Positions 14,792 through 22,527 of a stretch of 23,214 nucleotides of DNA are shown one piece after another. Source of the stretch: DATFMH01 sp035267045. Lineage in GTDB: Bacteria > Bacteroidota > Rhodothermia > Balneolales > DATFMH01. The position numbers and the translations under genes were made by a program. The stretch is from positions 1-23,214 of the forward strand of contig DATFMH010000208.1 of assembly GCA_035267045.1 (NCBI GenBank), in the 5' to 3' direction. Within the stretch, counting starts at the first letter, position 1, and each line of letters begins with the position of its first letter. A model generated the notes under the pieces. That model searched no databases and was not told the origin of the DNA. It was given only the letters and a program-made list of their open reading frames with translations.

Positions 14792-15076
14792 ATGATCACT
14801 TTATATCGAAATAGGCACGATCAACTTGGTGTTGAAGTCGAAAACAAGCTACGAGACATCGTAATTGCACATGAAGTTAAAATTATTAGCAATACCCATG
14901 ATCTTCCTTTCAAATCGGATGGCTTGTCTCTTCCTGTTCTGAAAGATGATGACAATATCATTTGTGGTGAAAAAAAATTGATGCATCATCTTGAATACCT
15001 GCAAAAATTAATGTCTGACTGGGATCGTTTTCAATCAGACACCTGCTATATTGATGATGATGGAACCATTTGTTGA
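14792..15076 (+). CDS. Thioredoxin/glutaredoxin-fold small protein without CXXC
   Basis: A 94-residue protein. The start MITLYRN, the central helix, and LPVLKDDDNIICGEKKLMHHLEYL resemble the beta-alpha-beta and cis-Pro region of glutaredoxin/GST-N folds. The tail WDRFQSDTCYIDDDGTIC is distinctive. The redox CXXC normally found near residues 8-12 is absent (RHDQ instead), so classical disulfide exchange is unlikely. The cysteines present are at the GxxExK-like ICGEK and two in the tail. I call the fold tentatively and do not assign a function. No clear partner gene is adjacent. Confidence 0.6.
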   Translation: MITLYRNRHDQLGVEVENKLRDIVIAHEVKIISNTHDLPFKSDGLSLPVLKDDDNIICGEKKLMHHLEYLQKLMSDWDRFQSDTCYIDDDGTIC

Positions 15077-15194
15077 TTTTTCTGCCTGTTATCCCGCCAT
15101 TGCTGTTCACTGATATCTTGATTCGAGTAATATCATTTATTCATAATTAATTCTTGGAATTCACTAAATATATAATAACAGAAAGAAATGGCTT

Positions 15195-15210
15195 ACACTG
15201 AATTCAGTGT
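15195..15210. promoter_or_regulatory. 16-bp perfect palindrome upstream of the oxidoreductase
   Basis: ACACTGAATTCAGTGT is a perfect 16-bp palindrome centred about 85 bp before the first ATG of the oxidoreductase. It is a good shape for a repressor operator. The rest of 15077-15287 is AT-rich with nothing else recognised. Confidence 0.45.
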
Positions 15211-15287
15211 TTCATATGCCCTATTCTTTTCCAATATTATTGTGATTTTTAATAAACCTTATTATTAAACAGGTTGTTGGAGAATAA

Positions 15288-16370
15288 ATGGAAATCAGCC
15301 AAAATCTGCGTAAATCTGTGGTAAATTTGAAAATAAATACAGGAATTATCGGATATGGAATGTCTGCACAGGTTTTTCACGCTCCGTTCATACATGCCAA
15401 TCCAAATTTCAAAATTTCTAAAATTGTTGAACGCCATAAACAGAAATCAAAAGAAGAGTATCCATACATAGATGTGGTATCATCAGCTGATGATTTATTT
15501 CAAGATGAATCCATTCAACTCGTTGTAATTACCACACCCAATGAATCTCATTACTCACTGGCTAAAAATGCTCTATCGGCCGGTAAACACGTAATCATTG
15601 AGAAACCTTTAACCATTACATCAAAAGAGGCCGATGATCTGATATCTATTGCGAATGATAACGGTTTAATATTGAGCGTATATCAAAATCGCAGATGGGA
15701 CGGTGATTTCTTAACCGTAAAAAAAATCCTGAATCAAGGATCTCTGGGTAAATTAGTGGAATATGAATCACATTTCGATCGATTTCGAAATTACTTCAAA
15801 CCTGACGCGTGGAGAGAAAAAAATGTTCCCGGAAGTGGGATACTATATGATTTAGGGCCGCATTTAATTGATCATGCTCTTCAATTATTTGGCAACCCTA
15901 ATGAAGTCACAGCTGATATTCATATTCAACGGGAAGGCGGTCAAACGGATGATCATTTTGAAGTAAAACTCCATTACGACCAATTGAAAGTAACTCTTAA
16001 AGCCGGGATGCTGGTACGTGAACCAAGTCCCCGTTTCATTCTCTATGGAACACAGGGGACATTTATAAAATATGGGTTGGATCCACAAGAAGCCGATTCG
16101 AAAAGTGGCATGTCACCTCTTCATCCCAACTGGGGCGTTGATGATCAAAGTAATTGGGGTACACTAAACACAAATATAAACGGCCTTCATTTCAGGGGTA
16201 AAATAGAAACTTTACGAGGTTGCTATCAGAAGTTTTATGAAAATATTTACGAAGTTATAACTAATAAAAAAACTCTGGCCGTTAAACCTGAAGAAGCAAG
16301 AAACGTCATAAAAATTATTGAGCTTGCTTTCCAAAGCAGCCGGGAGAAAAAGACGATCACTTTTAAGTAG
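15288..16370 (+). CDS. ydgJ: Gfo/Idh/MocA family oxidoreductase, YdgJ-like
   Basis: A 360-residue NAD(P)-dependent oxidoreductase of the Gfo/Idh/MocA family, closely resembling E. coli YdgJ. Rossmann motif: GIIGYGMSAQVFHAPFI (19-35). The dinucleotide-binding Lys lies in EKP (105-107). The catalytic-domain signature YDLGPHLIDHAL (187-198) is present, as are the YdgJ-like blocks NRRWDGDFLTVK, ESHFDRFR and KYGLDPQEA. Substrate is unknown; sugars or polyols are typical of the family. Residues 1-13 extend past the usual N-terminus, so a TTG at 15327 (Leu14) is a possible real start. It is preceded by a 16-bp palindrome. Confidence 0.88.
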   Translation: MEISQNLRKSVVNLKINTGIIGYGMSAQVFHAPFIHANPNFKISKIVERHKQKSKEEYPYIDVVSSADDLFQDESIQLVVITTPNESHYSLAKNALSAGKHVIIEKPLTITSKEADDLISIANDNGLILSVYQNRRWDGDFLTVKKILNQGSLGKLVEYESHFDRFRNYFKPDAWREKNVPGSGILYDLGPHLIDHALQLFGNPNEVTADIHIQREGGQTDDHFEVKLHYDQLKVTLKAGMLVREPSPRFILYGTQGTFIKYGLDPQEADSKSGMSPLHPNWGVDDQSNWGTLNTNINGLHFRGKIETLRGCYQKFYENIYEVITNKKTLAVKPEEARNVIKIIELAFQSSREKKTITFK

Positions 16371-16431
16371 CATCATATACACTAAACTCGGGAGTAACGG
16401 CTGCCATTTATACACTTTTATTTCAAAAATT

Positions 16432-16998
16432 ATGGACTTTATAGAAGATGAAGTATGGAAAAATGTTGATAGTAATAAAAAATCATTTACTGAGATAACT
16501 TTTGAAAAGTGCACCTTTCAGAATTGTACTTTTACAAACGCTATTTTTCACAAATGCCTTTTTGTTGATTGTAGCTTTTCATCGAGTGATCTGTCTATGT
16601 CCAGATGGTCGGAAACTTCTATTAAAAACGTTCAATTTGATGAGTCAAAATTAACCGGTATCGACTTCAGCTTAAAAAGGAATAGTTTAAGCCGTTTAAC
16701 ATTTAAAGGTTGTAATTTGAATTATTGCATATTCACTGGTTTGAATTTACAAAAGAACGAATATCATAATTGTACGATCAGAAATGCTGATTTTACGCAA
16801 TCTAATCTTAAAGATGCTTCGTTTATAGATTGCAACCTGGCCGATGCCCGTTTCTTTAAAACAGACCTGAGTAAAGTGAACTTTACGAGTGCTACAAATT
16901 TTTCAATTGACCCTGAGAACAACACCCTTACTAAAGCTATTTTTTCCTATGCCAATGTCTTAAACTTACTCGATAAATATGACCTGATTATTGAGTAA
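16432..16998 (+). CDS. Pentapeptide-repeat protein
   Basis: A 188-residue protein made mostly of pentapeptide repeats, A/C(D/N)(L/F)xx type. Examples are FEKCTFQNCTFTNAIFHKC and VDCSFSSSDLS, then IRNADFTQSNLKDASFIDCNLADARFFKTDLS. Such repeats fold into a right-handed quadrilateral beta-helix, as in the Qnr/MfpA gyrase-protecting proteins and YjbI-type proteins. Role here is unknown. The frame is open upstream to 16318, but that would overlap the oxidoreductase gene by about 50 nt. The Met at 16432 begins the real fold (MDFIEDEVW), so I chose it. Cys is unusually frequent in the repeats. Confidence 0.82.
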   Translation: MDFIEDEVWKNVDSNKKSFTEITFEKCTFQNCTFTNAIFHKCLFVDCSFSSSDLSMSRWSETSIKNVQFDESKLTGIDFSLKRNSLSRLTFKGCNLNYCIFTGLNLQKNEYHNCTIRNADFTQSNLKDASFIDCNLADARFFKTDLSKVNFTSATNFSIDPENNTLTKAIFSYANVLNLLDKYDLIIE

Positions 16999-17107
16999 AC
17001 TTATTATATTAAACTAAGCTAATATCGCTAAAATGTATGCATAAGTACTCGATATATATTTGCGATATAAAGGATTAGCAAACTATTATTAGAGAAATGA
17101 GTCATCT

Positions 17108-17548
17108 ATGGAGCGGATTAATTTCAGCAAAAATTCAGAAATATCAATGTATCTTTTTCTGATTGTTGGTGTTTTATCACTGGCTTATGCGGTATTCAGA
17201 ATATTTAAATCCATTAGCAACGGCGCAGGACTTTTTACCGGTCACCATCATATTATGGCCTTTCTTGGACTCATAACACAAATAATTTTTGGCTTTATAT
17301 TCATTTTTCTCTGGTATACCAATTCAAAATATCGCAAATATTATATCGAGTGGGATAATGAAAAAATGCGATACCGTTTGCCCTCGTCACCACAAACACA
17401 AACAATAACATTAGGTAAAATCACACGTGCGGATATACAATCCCGAAAACTGGAGTTATTGTTCAATGATACCACGACTAAAACGATTGACCTGGAAGGT
17501 ATCGATTACGATGATCTTCAAAAAATCAGGGATTCATTCATCAAGTAA
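17108..17548 (+). CDS. Two-TM membrane protein of unknown function
   Basis: I do not recognise the family. The 146-residue product has TM1 at about 14-33 (MYLFLIVGVLSLAYAVFRIF) and TM2 at about 50-70 (MAFLGLITQIIFGFIFIFLWY). The cytosolic C-terminal half (about 75-146) is rich in short strands, with TITLGKITRADIQ, KLELLFND and TKTIDLEGI, ending in a helix YDDLQKIRDSFI. That pattern is like a PH-type domain seen in small bacterial membrane proteins. It stands between the pentapeptide gene and the FAD oxidase, with wide spacers. Confidence 0.65.
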   Translation: MERINFSKNSEISMYLFLIVGVLSLAYAVFRIFKSISNGAGLFTGHHHIMAFLGLITQIIFGFIFIFLWYTNSKYRKYYIEWDNEKMRYRLPSSPQTQTITLGKITRADIQSRKLELLFNDTTTKTIDLEGIDYDDLQKIRDSFIK

Positions 17549-17575
17549 GAGAGATAGTAATTAAATACTATTTGC

Positions 17576-17587
17576 AGATCCGGATCT
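17576..17587. repeat. 12-bp palindrome
   Basis: AGATCCGGATCT is perfectly self-complementary and lies 28 nt after the two-TM gene. It recalls the ATCCG units flanking the GxxExxY gene but is isolated. The rest of 17549-17813 (265 nt) is AT-rich with no gene I can support. Confidence 0.25.
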
Positions 17588-17813
17588 CTACATATCCATA
17601 AAAATATATTTATTTTTATTAAAAACAGCCTCTTACCACTTGACTAATTCTTTTCTTACCCTGATACTTAATAAAGCAGGACTTTTTTGTAATTAGTCAT
17701 TAGGGAGTTTAAACCATCGTTCCCGGCAACTAATTCGAAGCGTTTTTTATCATTGCCGTTTTCTCGTCATCCTTTTATTCAGTCAACATCTCATATAACA
17801 TCAAGAGAATATT

Positions 17814-19217
17814 ATGAAGAATAACACGAAAGCTATTCTGAGCAAACAGAATCTGCAATATTTGAAAGAACAATTCAGCGGCCAGCTCATCACGCCTGAA
17901 AGTAACATATACCATGACGCACGAAAAGTGTGGAATGGTATGATAGACAGATATCCGGCGCTGATAGCACGATGTCTGGGTAAATCGGACGTTATTAACG
18001 CTATTAATTTTGCAAGAGATCATGATTTGCCAATAGCAGTACGAGGTGGTGGACATAATGTCTCAGGCAGTGCTGTTAATGACAATGGATTAGTTATTGA
18101 TCTGACAAATATGAATGAAGTCTTTGTTGATAAACAAAATAAAACTGTCAGAGCCATGGCCGGTGCCACTTTAGGGGATATTGACCGGGAAACACAGAAG
18201 TATGGTCTTGTCACTCCTCTCGGTATTGTTTCAAAGACAGGTATTGCAGGTTTAACGCTTAATGGCGGTATTGGTCATTTACGTCGGAAATATGGTTTAA
18301 GCTGTGATAATATAAAATCGGTTGAGATTGTGACGAGTAAAGGTGAATTCCTATTCGTTGACGAAAAGAACAATTCTGACCTTTACTGGGCCATTCGCGG
18401 CGGCGGTGGCAATTTTGGCGTTGTCCTCTCATTTGAATACCAGCTTTATGATTTAGAATCGGATATATATGGTATATTTTCATGGTATCCCGAAGATCGT
18501 ATAACAGATGGTATTCATCGTTTTGAAGAATTTACCAAAACCGCAAGTGACGATATCAGCCTGGTAGCATTCACTGCTTTTATACCAAAAACGGATGATT
18601 TTCCTCGTGACCAATGGTCCAAACCGGCTTTTGTTATATTGGGATGCCATTCCGGCGAACTGTCGAAAGCCCCCAACGATTTGAAATCGTTGGTAGAATA
18701 TGCCGAACCTGTCATAAATATGAGCGGCCCTATGCCTTATAATAATTTACAGACGTTACTGGACGAAGAGTATCCTGATGGCCGTCGTTATTACTGGAAA
18801 TCAGTCTTTATCGATGAAATTGACGATGAAATCATCGATTTGATAATAAAAAGCGGGGATGATTCTCCTTCTGAATTATCAACTATCGACATATGGCACC
18901 TTGGTGGAGCTATTAAAAAAATACAACCTGGGGAGACCGCTTTCTGGCACCGGGACAAACCATACATGCTAACGTATGAAGCTAACTGGAATGATCCTGA
19001 TGATGATGAAAAAAATGTTGAATGGGTCAGACAAAATATCAGCAAGGCAAGAAATCTTCTGATAACATCAGGTGGATACGGTAATTTCCCTGGTTTTAAT
19101 GAAGATACTTCACTTACGGTCTTTGGCGACAACTATGAGAAGCTGCTGCAAATTAAGCAGAAATATGATCCGGAGAATATCTTCCATTATAATTTAAAGA
19201 TTCCACCTGAAGCTTAG
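17814..19217 (+). CDS. FAD-binding oxidase, berberine-bridge-enzyme (BBE) type
   Basis: A 467-residue flavoprotein of the FAD_binding_4/BBE family (alcohol or carbohydrate oxidase type). The FAD domain has AVRGGGHNVSG, with His81 in the place that forms the 8-alpha-histidyl FAD bond. It continues through LVIDLTNMNEV, AGATLGDID and LTLNGGIGHLRRKYGL to the IRGGGGNFGVV loop. The C-terminal BBE domain ends in YDPENIFHYNLKIPP. The second covalent-FAD Cys found in bicovalent members is not present (the aligned position near residue 139 is Val), so a single covalent link is expected. Substrate is not predictable. It is a single gene followed by a terminator. Confidence 0.88.
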   Translation: MKNNTKAILSKQNLQYLKEQFSGQLITPESNIYHDARKVWNGMIDRYPALIARCLGKSDVINAINFARDHDLPIAVRGGGHNVSGSAVNDNGLVIDLTNMNEVFVDKQNKTVRAMAGATLGDIDRETQKYGLVTPLGIVSKTGIAGLTLNGGIGHLRRKYGLSCDNIKSVEIVTSKGEFLFVDEKNNSDLYWAIRGGGGNFGVVLSFEYQLYDLESDIYGIFSWYPEDRITDGIHRFEEFTKTASDDISLVAFTAFIPKTDDFPRDQWSKPAFVILGCHSGELSKAPNDLKSLVEYAEPVINMSGPMPYNNLQTLLDEEYPDGRRYYWKSVFIDEIDDEIIDLIIKSGDDSPSELSTIDIWHLGGAIKKIQPGETAFWHRDKPYMLTYEANWNDPDDDEKNVEWVRQNISKARNLLITSGGYGNFPGFNEDTSLTVFGDNYEKLLQIKQKYDPENIFHYNLKIPPEA

Positions 19218-19287
19218 TTGGAATAATTTCATATACAGTAATTTACATATTCATTTTAAGCAAACCGGTAAAGACAGACTTTTATAA

Positions 19288-19319
19288 AAAAATCCTGCAT
19301 TCCCAATAAATGGATTTTT
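19288..19319 (+). terminator. Intrinsic-type terminator after the FAD oxidase
   Basis: AAAAATCC (19288-19295) pairs with GGATTTTT (19312-19319) around a 16-nt loop. The T-run is at the 3' side of the stem. It lies about 70 nt after the oxidase stop. Confidence 0.55.
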
Positions 19320-19575
19320 AAAATATCCGATTACAAAAAAATTAATAAGTCATTCAAAATGACCAATTAATCTATTTAAACGGTAGGGGAGTCACTATAC
19401 CTGATCTCAACCTAATACCTTCCATCTCCTTTGCCATACATAGACAGGTTTCGTATTTTCAAGGATGCCAAAACAGGTTGTATCGTGCATAAACTTGCTG
19501 TTTTATTTTAGAAAAGCGCTTTTATTAAGATCCATGTGAACAAAAATACAATATTTACTGCAATAATTAATTGTC
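19320..19575 (+). promoter_or_regulatory. Leader region of the paa genes with a 12-bp palindrome
   Basis: The gene-free stretch before paaG contains the palindrome AAAAGCGCTTTT at 19512-19523. It also has two copies of ACAGGTT, at 19444 and 19473. No strong Shine-Dalgarno is seen before the paaG ATG. A promoter must lie here or further upstream; a PaaR/TetR-type operator is possible but not shown. Confidence 0.35.
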
Positions 19576-20358
19576 ATGAATTATTCCTATATCAAGTTTG
19601 AGACTAACGGTGGTTGGGCAGAGATAACACTCAACCGGCCGGATAAATTAAATAGTTTCAATCGGCCTATGGCAGAAGAATTACAGGACGCCATCAAGAA
19701 AGCCGCAACCGACGATAATATACGATGTGTTATTTTAACCGGTGCGGGACGTGGATTTTGTGCTGGACAGGATCTGAAAGAAGTACTGGACAGGCATGGC
19801 GAACCTCTCGGAAACACCGTCAAACATAGCTATAATCCAATTATACTGGCTATTCGGGAATTGGAAAAACCGGTCATCTGTGCCGTTAATGGAACAGCGG
19901 CGGGCGCCGGTGCCAATATAGCTTTAGCCTGTGATTTTGTATTGGCCGCCGAAAATGCTGTTTTTGTACAATCATTTTCAAAAATAGGCCTGATCCCGGA
20001 TAGCGGCGGAACATTCTTTCTGCCCAGGTTGGTCGGTTTGCCACGAGCAACGGCAATGGCCATGTTGGGAGAGAAAATAACCGCCGGCCAAGCAGTTGAT
20101 ATAGGATTGATTTATAAAAGTTATGCTGACGAGGAGTTGATGGTTAAGGCTCGTGAATTAGCCGGTTATCTTGCAGAACAACCAACCAGGGGCTTCGGAC
20201 TCATCAAACGGGGATTCAACGAATCTCTTGGAAATGATCTTCAATCACAACTTGAGCTGGAAGCTGAGTTACAAACCGAGGCGGGTAAAACACACGATTA
20301 CAACGAGGGCGTTCAGGCTTTTGTTGAAAAAAGGAAACCGAAATTTACAGGAAAATAA
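19576..20358 (+). CDS. paaG: 1,2-epoxyphenylacetyl-CoA isomerase PaaG
   Basis: PaaG is a crotonase-fold enzyme that converts ring-1,2-epoxyphenylacetyl-CoA into the oxepin-CoA in aerobic phenylacetate catabolism, and also isomerises a later enoyl-CoA. The 260-residue product tracks E. coli PaaG closely. Shared blocks include LNRPDKLNSFN, LTGAGRGFCAGQDL (oxyanion hole), PVICAVNGTAAGAGANIAL, GLIPDSGGTFFLPR with catalytic Asp142, YNEGVQAF and the ending KRKPKFTGK. It is the first gene of the local paa block, 7 nt before paaH. Confidence 0.92.
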   Translation: MNYSYIKFETNGGWAEITLNRPDKLNSFNRPMAEELQDAIKKAATDDNIRCVILTGAGRGFCAGQDLKEVLDRHGEPLGNTVKHSYNPIILAIRELEKPVICAVNGTAAGAGANIALACDFVLAAENAVFVQSFSKIGLIPDSGGTFFLPRLVGLPRATAMAMLGEKITAGQAVDIGLIYKSYADEELMVKARELAGYLAEQPTRGFGLIKRGFNESLGNDLQSQLELEAELQTEAGKTHDYNEGVQAFVEKRKPKFTGK

Positions 20359-20365
20359 TTATTAG

Positions 20366-21553
20366 ATGGCAATCACTTTAATGAAGAAACATGCCGTAGG
20401 TGTAATCGGTGCCGGAACAATGGGTACCGGAATTGCCCAGGTGGCCTCTACCTATGGGCATACAGTTTTTTTATATGATGTAAGCGAAGAAGCAAGAACT
20501 AATTCGGAACAGGGATTGATCAGGATCCTTAACCGGCAGGTTGAAAAAAACCGAATGACTGAAGATGAAGTGGATGGGATTCTCAAACGTATTCGATATG
20601 TTGACTCGTTATCTGATCTTGAAGAATGCTACCTGACGATTGAAGCAATCATCGAGAATCTTGAGATTAAGAAAAAAACTTTTAGTGAGCTTGAGAAAGT
20701 CATCCCGGATGATGCTATCCTGGCAACCAATACTTCTTCCTTATCCATTGCTTCCATTTCTTCAGCATTGGATAAACCTGAGCGATTTTTAGGCACACAC
20801 TTTTTTAATCCGGCCCCATTGATGCCGCTTGTTGAGATTATTCCCGGCATTCCGACCAAGGGTGAAACCGTGCAATCAGCCCGAAATCTTATAGATGCCT
20901 GGGGTAAAACGACAGCCCTTGCCAAAGATACGCCGGGTTTTATTGTTAATCGTGTTGCACGGCCTTTTTACAGCGAGGCCATCCGTCAATTGGAAGAAGG
21001 GGTTGCAGATGTTGCCACGATTGACTGGGCAATGAAGGAAATGGGCGGTTTTAAAATGGGCCCTTTCGAGTTGATGGATTTTATTGGCCACGATGTGAAT
21101 TATAAAGTGACGGAATCAGTCTTTGAAGCTTTTTATTATGATCCTCGGTTCAAGCCTTCTTTCACCCAAAAACGCCTGGTTGAAGCCGGATTCCTGGGTA
21201 GAAAAAGTGGCCGCGGTTTCTATGATTACAGGGATAACGCAGACAAAGCGGAACCGGATAAAGATCAGAAACTGGGACAGAAGATTGTCAACAGAATCCT
21301 GGTCATGTTATTCAATGAAGCGGCAGATGCTGTCTTCATGAATGTGGCTTCTGTTGAGGATATTGATACGGCCATGACCAAAGGCGTCAATTATCCAAAA
21401 GGTTTATTGAAATGGGCTGATGAATGGGGTTTGGATGCGGTATTGGATCACCTTGAAGCTCTGCAGGATGAATATGGTGAAGACCGTTACCGGCCCAATC
21501 CGCTCATCAAACGCATGGTCCGAAACGGCTCAAAATTCTATAAAAAAAATTAG
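20366..21553 (+). CDS. paaH: 3-hydroxyadipyl-CoA dehydrogenase PaaH (3-hydroxyacyl-CoA dehydrogenase)
   Basis: PaaH oxidises 3-hydroxyadipyl-CoA to 3-oxoadipyl-CoA with NAD+ in the lower phenylacetate pathway. The 395-residue product has the Rossmann motif GVIGAGTMGTGIAQ (12-25). The catalytic block GTHFFNPAPLMPLVEII carries His145 and Glu157, and DTPGFIVNRVARPF follows. There are two C-terminal 3HCDH domains: the first around GGFKMGPFELMDFIG, the second about 305-390, including NEAADAVFMNVAS and GVNYPKGLLKWADEWG. E. coli PaaH is longer (475), but this length is typical for a compact two-domain form. Its TAG stop lies inside the left repeat of the GxxExxY cassette. Confidence 0.9.
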   Translation: MAITLMKKHAVGVIGAGTMGTGIAQVASTYGHTVFLYDVSEEARTNSEQGLIRILNRQVEKNRMTEDEVDGILKRIRYVDSLSDLEECYLTIEAIIENLEIKKKTFSELEKVIPDDAILATNTSSLSIASISSALDKPERFLGTHFFNPAPLMPLVEIIPGIPTKGETVQSARNLIDAWGKTTALAKDTPGFIVNRVARPFYSEAIRQLEEGVADVATIDWAMKEMGGFKMGPFELMDFIGHDVNYKVTESVFEAFYYDPRFKPSFTQKRLVEAGFLGRKSGRGFYDYRDNADKAEPDKDQKLGQKIVNRILVMLFNEAADAVFMNVASVEDIDTAMTKGVNYPKGLLKWADEWGLDAVLDHLEALQDEYGEDRYRPNPLIKRMVRNGSKFYKKN

Positions 21554-21584
21554 CCACGGATCTCCGCGGATTTAAGCAGATCAT
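21550..21584. repeat. Left inverted repeat of the GxxExxY cassette
   Basis: The repeat begins TTAGCCACGGAT, continues with a CCGCGG core, and ends next to the cassette ATG. Its first 12 bases are the exact reverse complement of ATCCGTGGCTAA at 21993-22004. The paaH stop codon overlaps it. Confidence 0.75.
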
Positions 21585-21971
21585 ATGAGCTCAAAAATTA
21601 AATATCGTCCATTAACGGATAAAATCATTAAAGCCTTTTATAATGTTTATAATGAACTGGGATATGGATTTTTGGAATCAGTTTATGAAAAATCGTTGCT
21701 AATTTCTTTGAGGGATTTTGGTCTAAAGGCGATTTCACAACAACCTATTAATGTTTTTTACAAGGATAACAATGTGGGTGATTTTATTGCAGATATTATA
21801 GTTGAAGATAAAGTAATCCTTGAATTGAAAGCAGTTGAACACATTCTTCGTATACATGAAGCACAGATCATTAATTATTTAAAGGCAACAAAAATTGAAA
21901 TTGGATTGCTCTTAAATTTTGGGACAAAACCTGAATTTAAAAGATATGTGTATTCAAATTCTAATAAATAA
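21585..21971 (+). CDS. GxxExxY protein (PD-(D/E)XK-like small protein)
   Basis: A 128-residue member of the GxxExxY family (TIGR04256). The name motif is GFLESVY at 28-34. A nuclease-like pattern follows: GDFIADIIVEDKVILELKAV, with Asp70 and Glu80-x-Lys82, then HEAQIINYLKATKIEIGLLLNFG. This resembles PD-(D/E)XK folds, but enzymatic activity is not established. It sits inside a paa operon with which it has no known metabolic link, and is flanked by inverted ATCCGTGG-type repeats. That points to a mobile or selfish cassette inserted cleanly between paaH and paaI. Confidence 0.88.
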   Translation: MSSKIKYRPLTDKIIKAFYNVYNELGYGFLESVYEKSLLISLRDFGLKAISQQPINVFYKDNNVGDFIADIIVEDKVILELKAVEHILRIHEAQIINYLKATKIEIGLLLNFGTKPEFKRYVYSNSNK

Positions 21972-22038
21972 AATCCGCTAAGATCCGCGCTAATCCGTGG
22001 CTAAAAAATCTACTTGATCTGCGTAGATCTGTGGCTAA
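21971..22038. repeat. Right repeats of the GxxExxY cassette
   Basis: A short array of related units: ATCCGC, ATCCGCGC, ATCCGTGGCTAA (21993-22004), then ATCTGCG and ATCTGTGGCTAA (22027-22038). The ATCCGTGGCTAA unit is the exact reverse complement of the left repeat, and the last unit differs by one base. The array starts at the cassette stop codon. Confidence 0.75.
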
Positions 22039-22068
22039 ATTAAAATAACAAATTTTAGTTAAGTATCC

Positions 22069-22527
22069 GTGATTAATAATCAAGACAACGAACAAGCTCA
22101 ACGCATTGTCCAACAGATGATGGAGGAGGATGCGTTTAGCCGGTGGCTGGGAATTGAGATCATAGAAATAGCGGCTGGAAAAGCTGTCTTAAAGATGAAA
22201 ATACGCGACGAAATGCTAAACGGATTTAAACTAAGTCATGGCGGTATCGTATTCTCCCTGGCCGACAGTGCCCTGGCATTTGCATCCAACTCACGCGGCC
22301 GGCCGGCACTTGCTCTTGAGAATAACATCTCCTATTTCGAGAAAATTGAAAATGGCGATGAATTAACAGCTGTGGCAACGGAATTAAATCTCACTAACCG
22401 TACAGGTACTTACCAGGTAGAGGTCACTAACCAAAACAATACAAAAGTGGCCTTTTTTAAAGGTACGGTGTACCGAACACCCAAAGAATATTTAAAATCA
22501 GATAATGACAAGGAAAATAATGAGTGA
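22069..22527 (+). CDS. paaI: Phenylacetate-pathway thioesterase PaaI (hotdog fold)
   Basis: PaaI is a hotdog-fold hydroxyphenylacetyl-CoA thioesterase that frees CoA from dead-end intermediates. The 152-residue product has the catalytic block EMLNGFKLSHGGIVFSLADSALAF, with Asn51, His57 and Asp66 aligning with the E. coli active-site residues. The C-terminal strand NNTKVAFFKGTVYRT is also typical. It starts at GTG: a stop (TAA) lies three codons upstream and no ATG is available before residue 17. Its 3' end overlaps paaJ by 8 nt, so the two are likely coupled. Confidence 0.9.
   Translation: MINNQDNEQAQRIVQQMMEEDAFSRWLGIEIIEIAAGKAVLKMKIRDEMLNGFKLSHGGIVFSLADSALAFASNSRGRPALALENNISYFEKIENGDELTAVATELNLTNRTGTYQVEVTNQNNTKVAFFKGTVYRTPKEYLKSDNDKENNE

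Noticed and set aside
16318..16431. N-terminal extension of the pentapeptide-repeat frame
   Set aside because: It overlaps the oxidoreductase coding end in another frame and adds a basic stretch (GRKRRS) with no fold; ATG 16432 is better.
19562..19585. AATAATT/AATTATT inverted repeat across the paaG start codon
   Set aside because: The stem is all A-T and seven bases; it is expected by chance in such AT-rich DNA.
21550..22038. Flanking repeats as a CRISPR or toxin-antitoxin locus
   Set aside because: Spacers are too short and irregular, there are no cas genes, and there is no second small partner gene.
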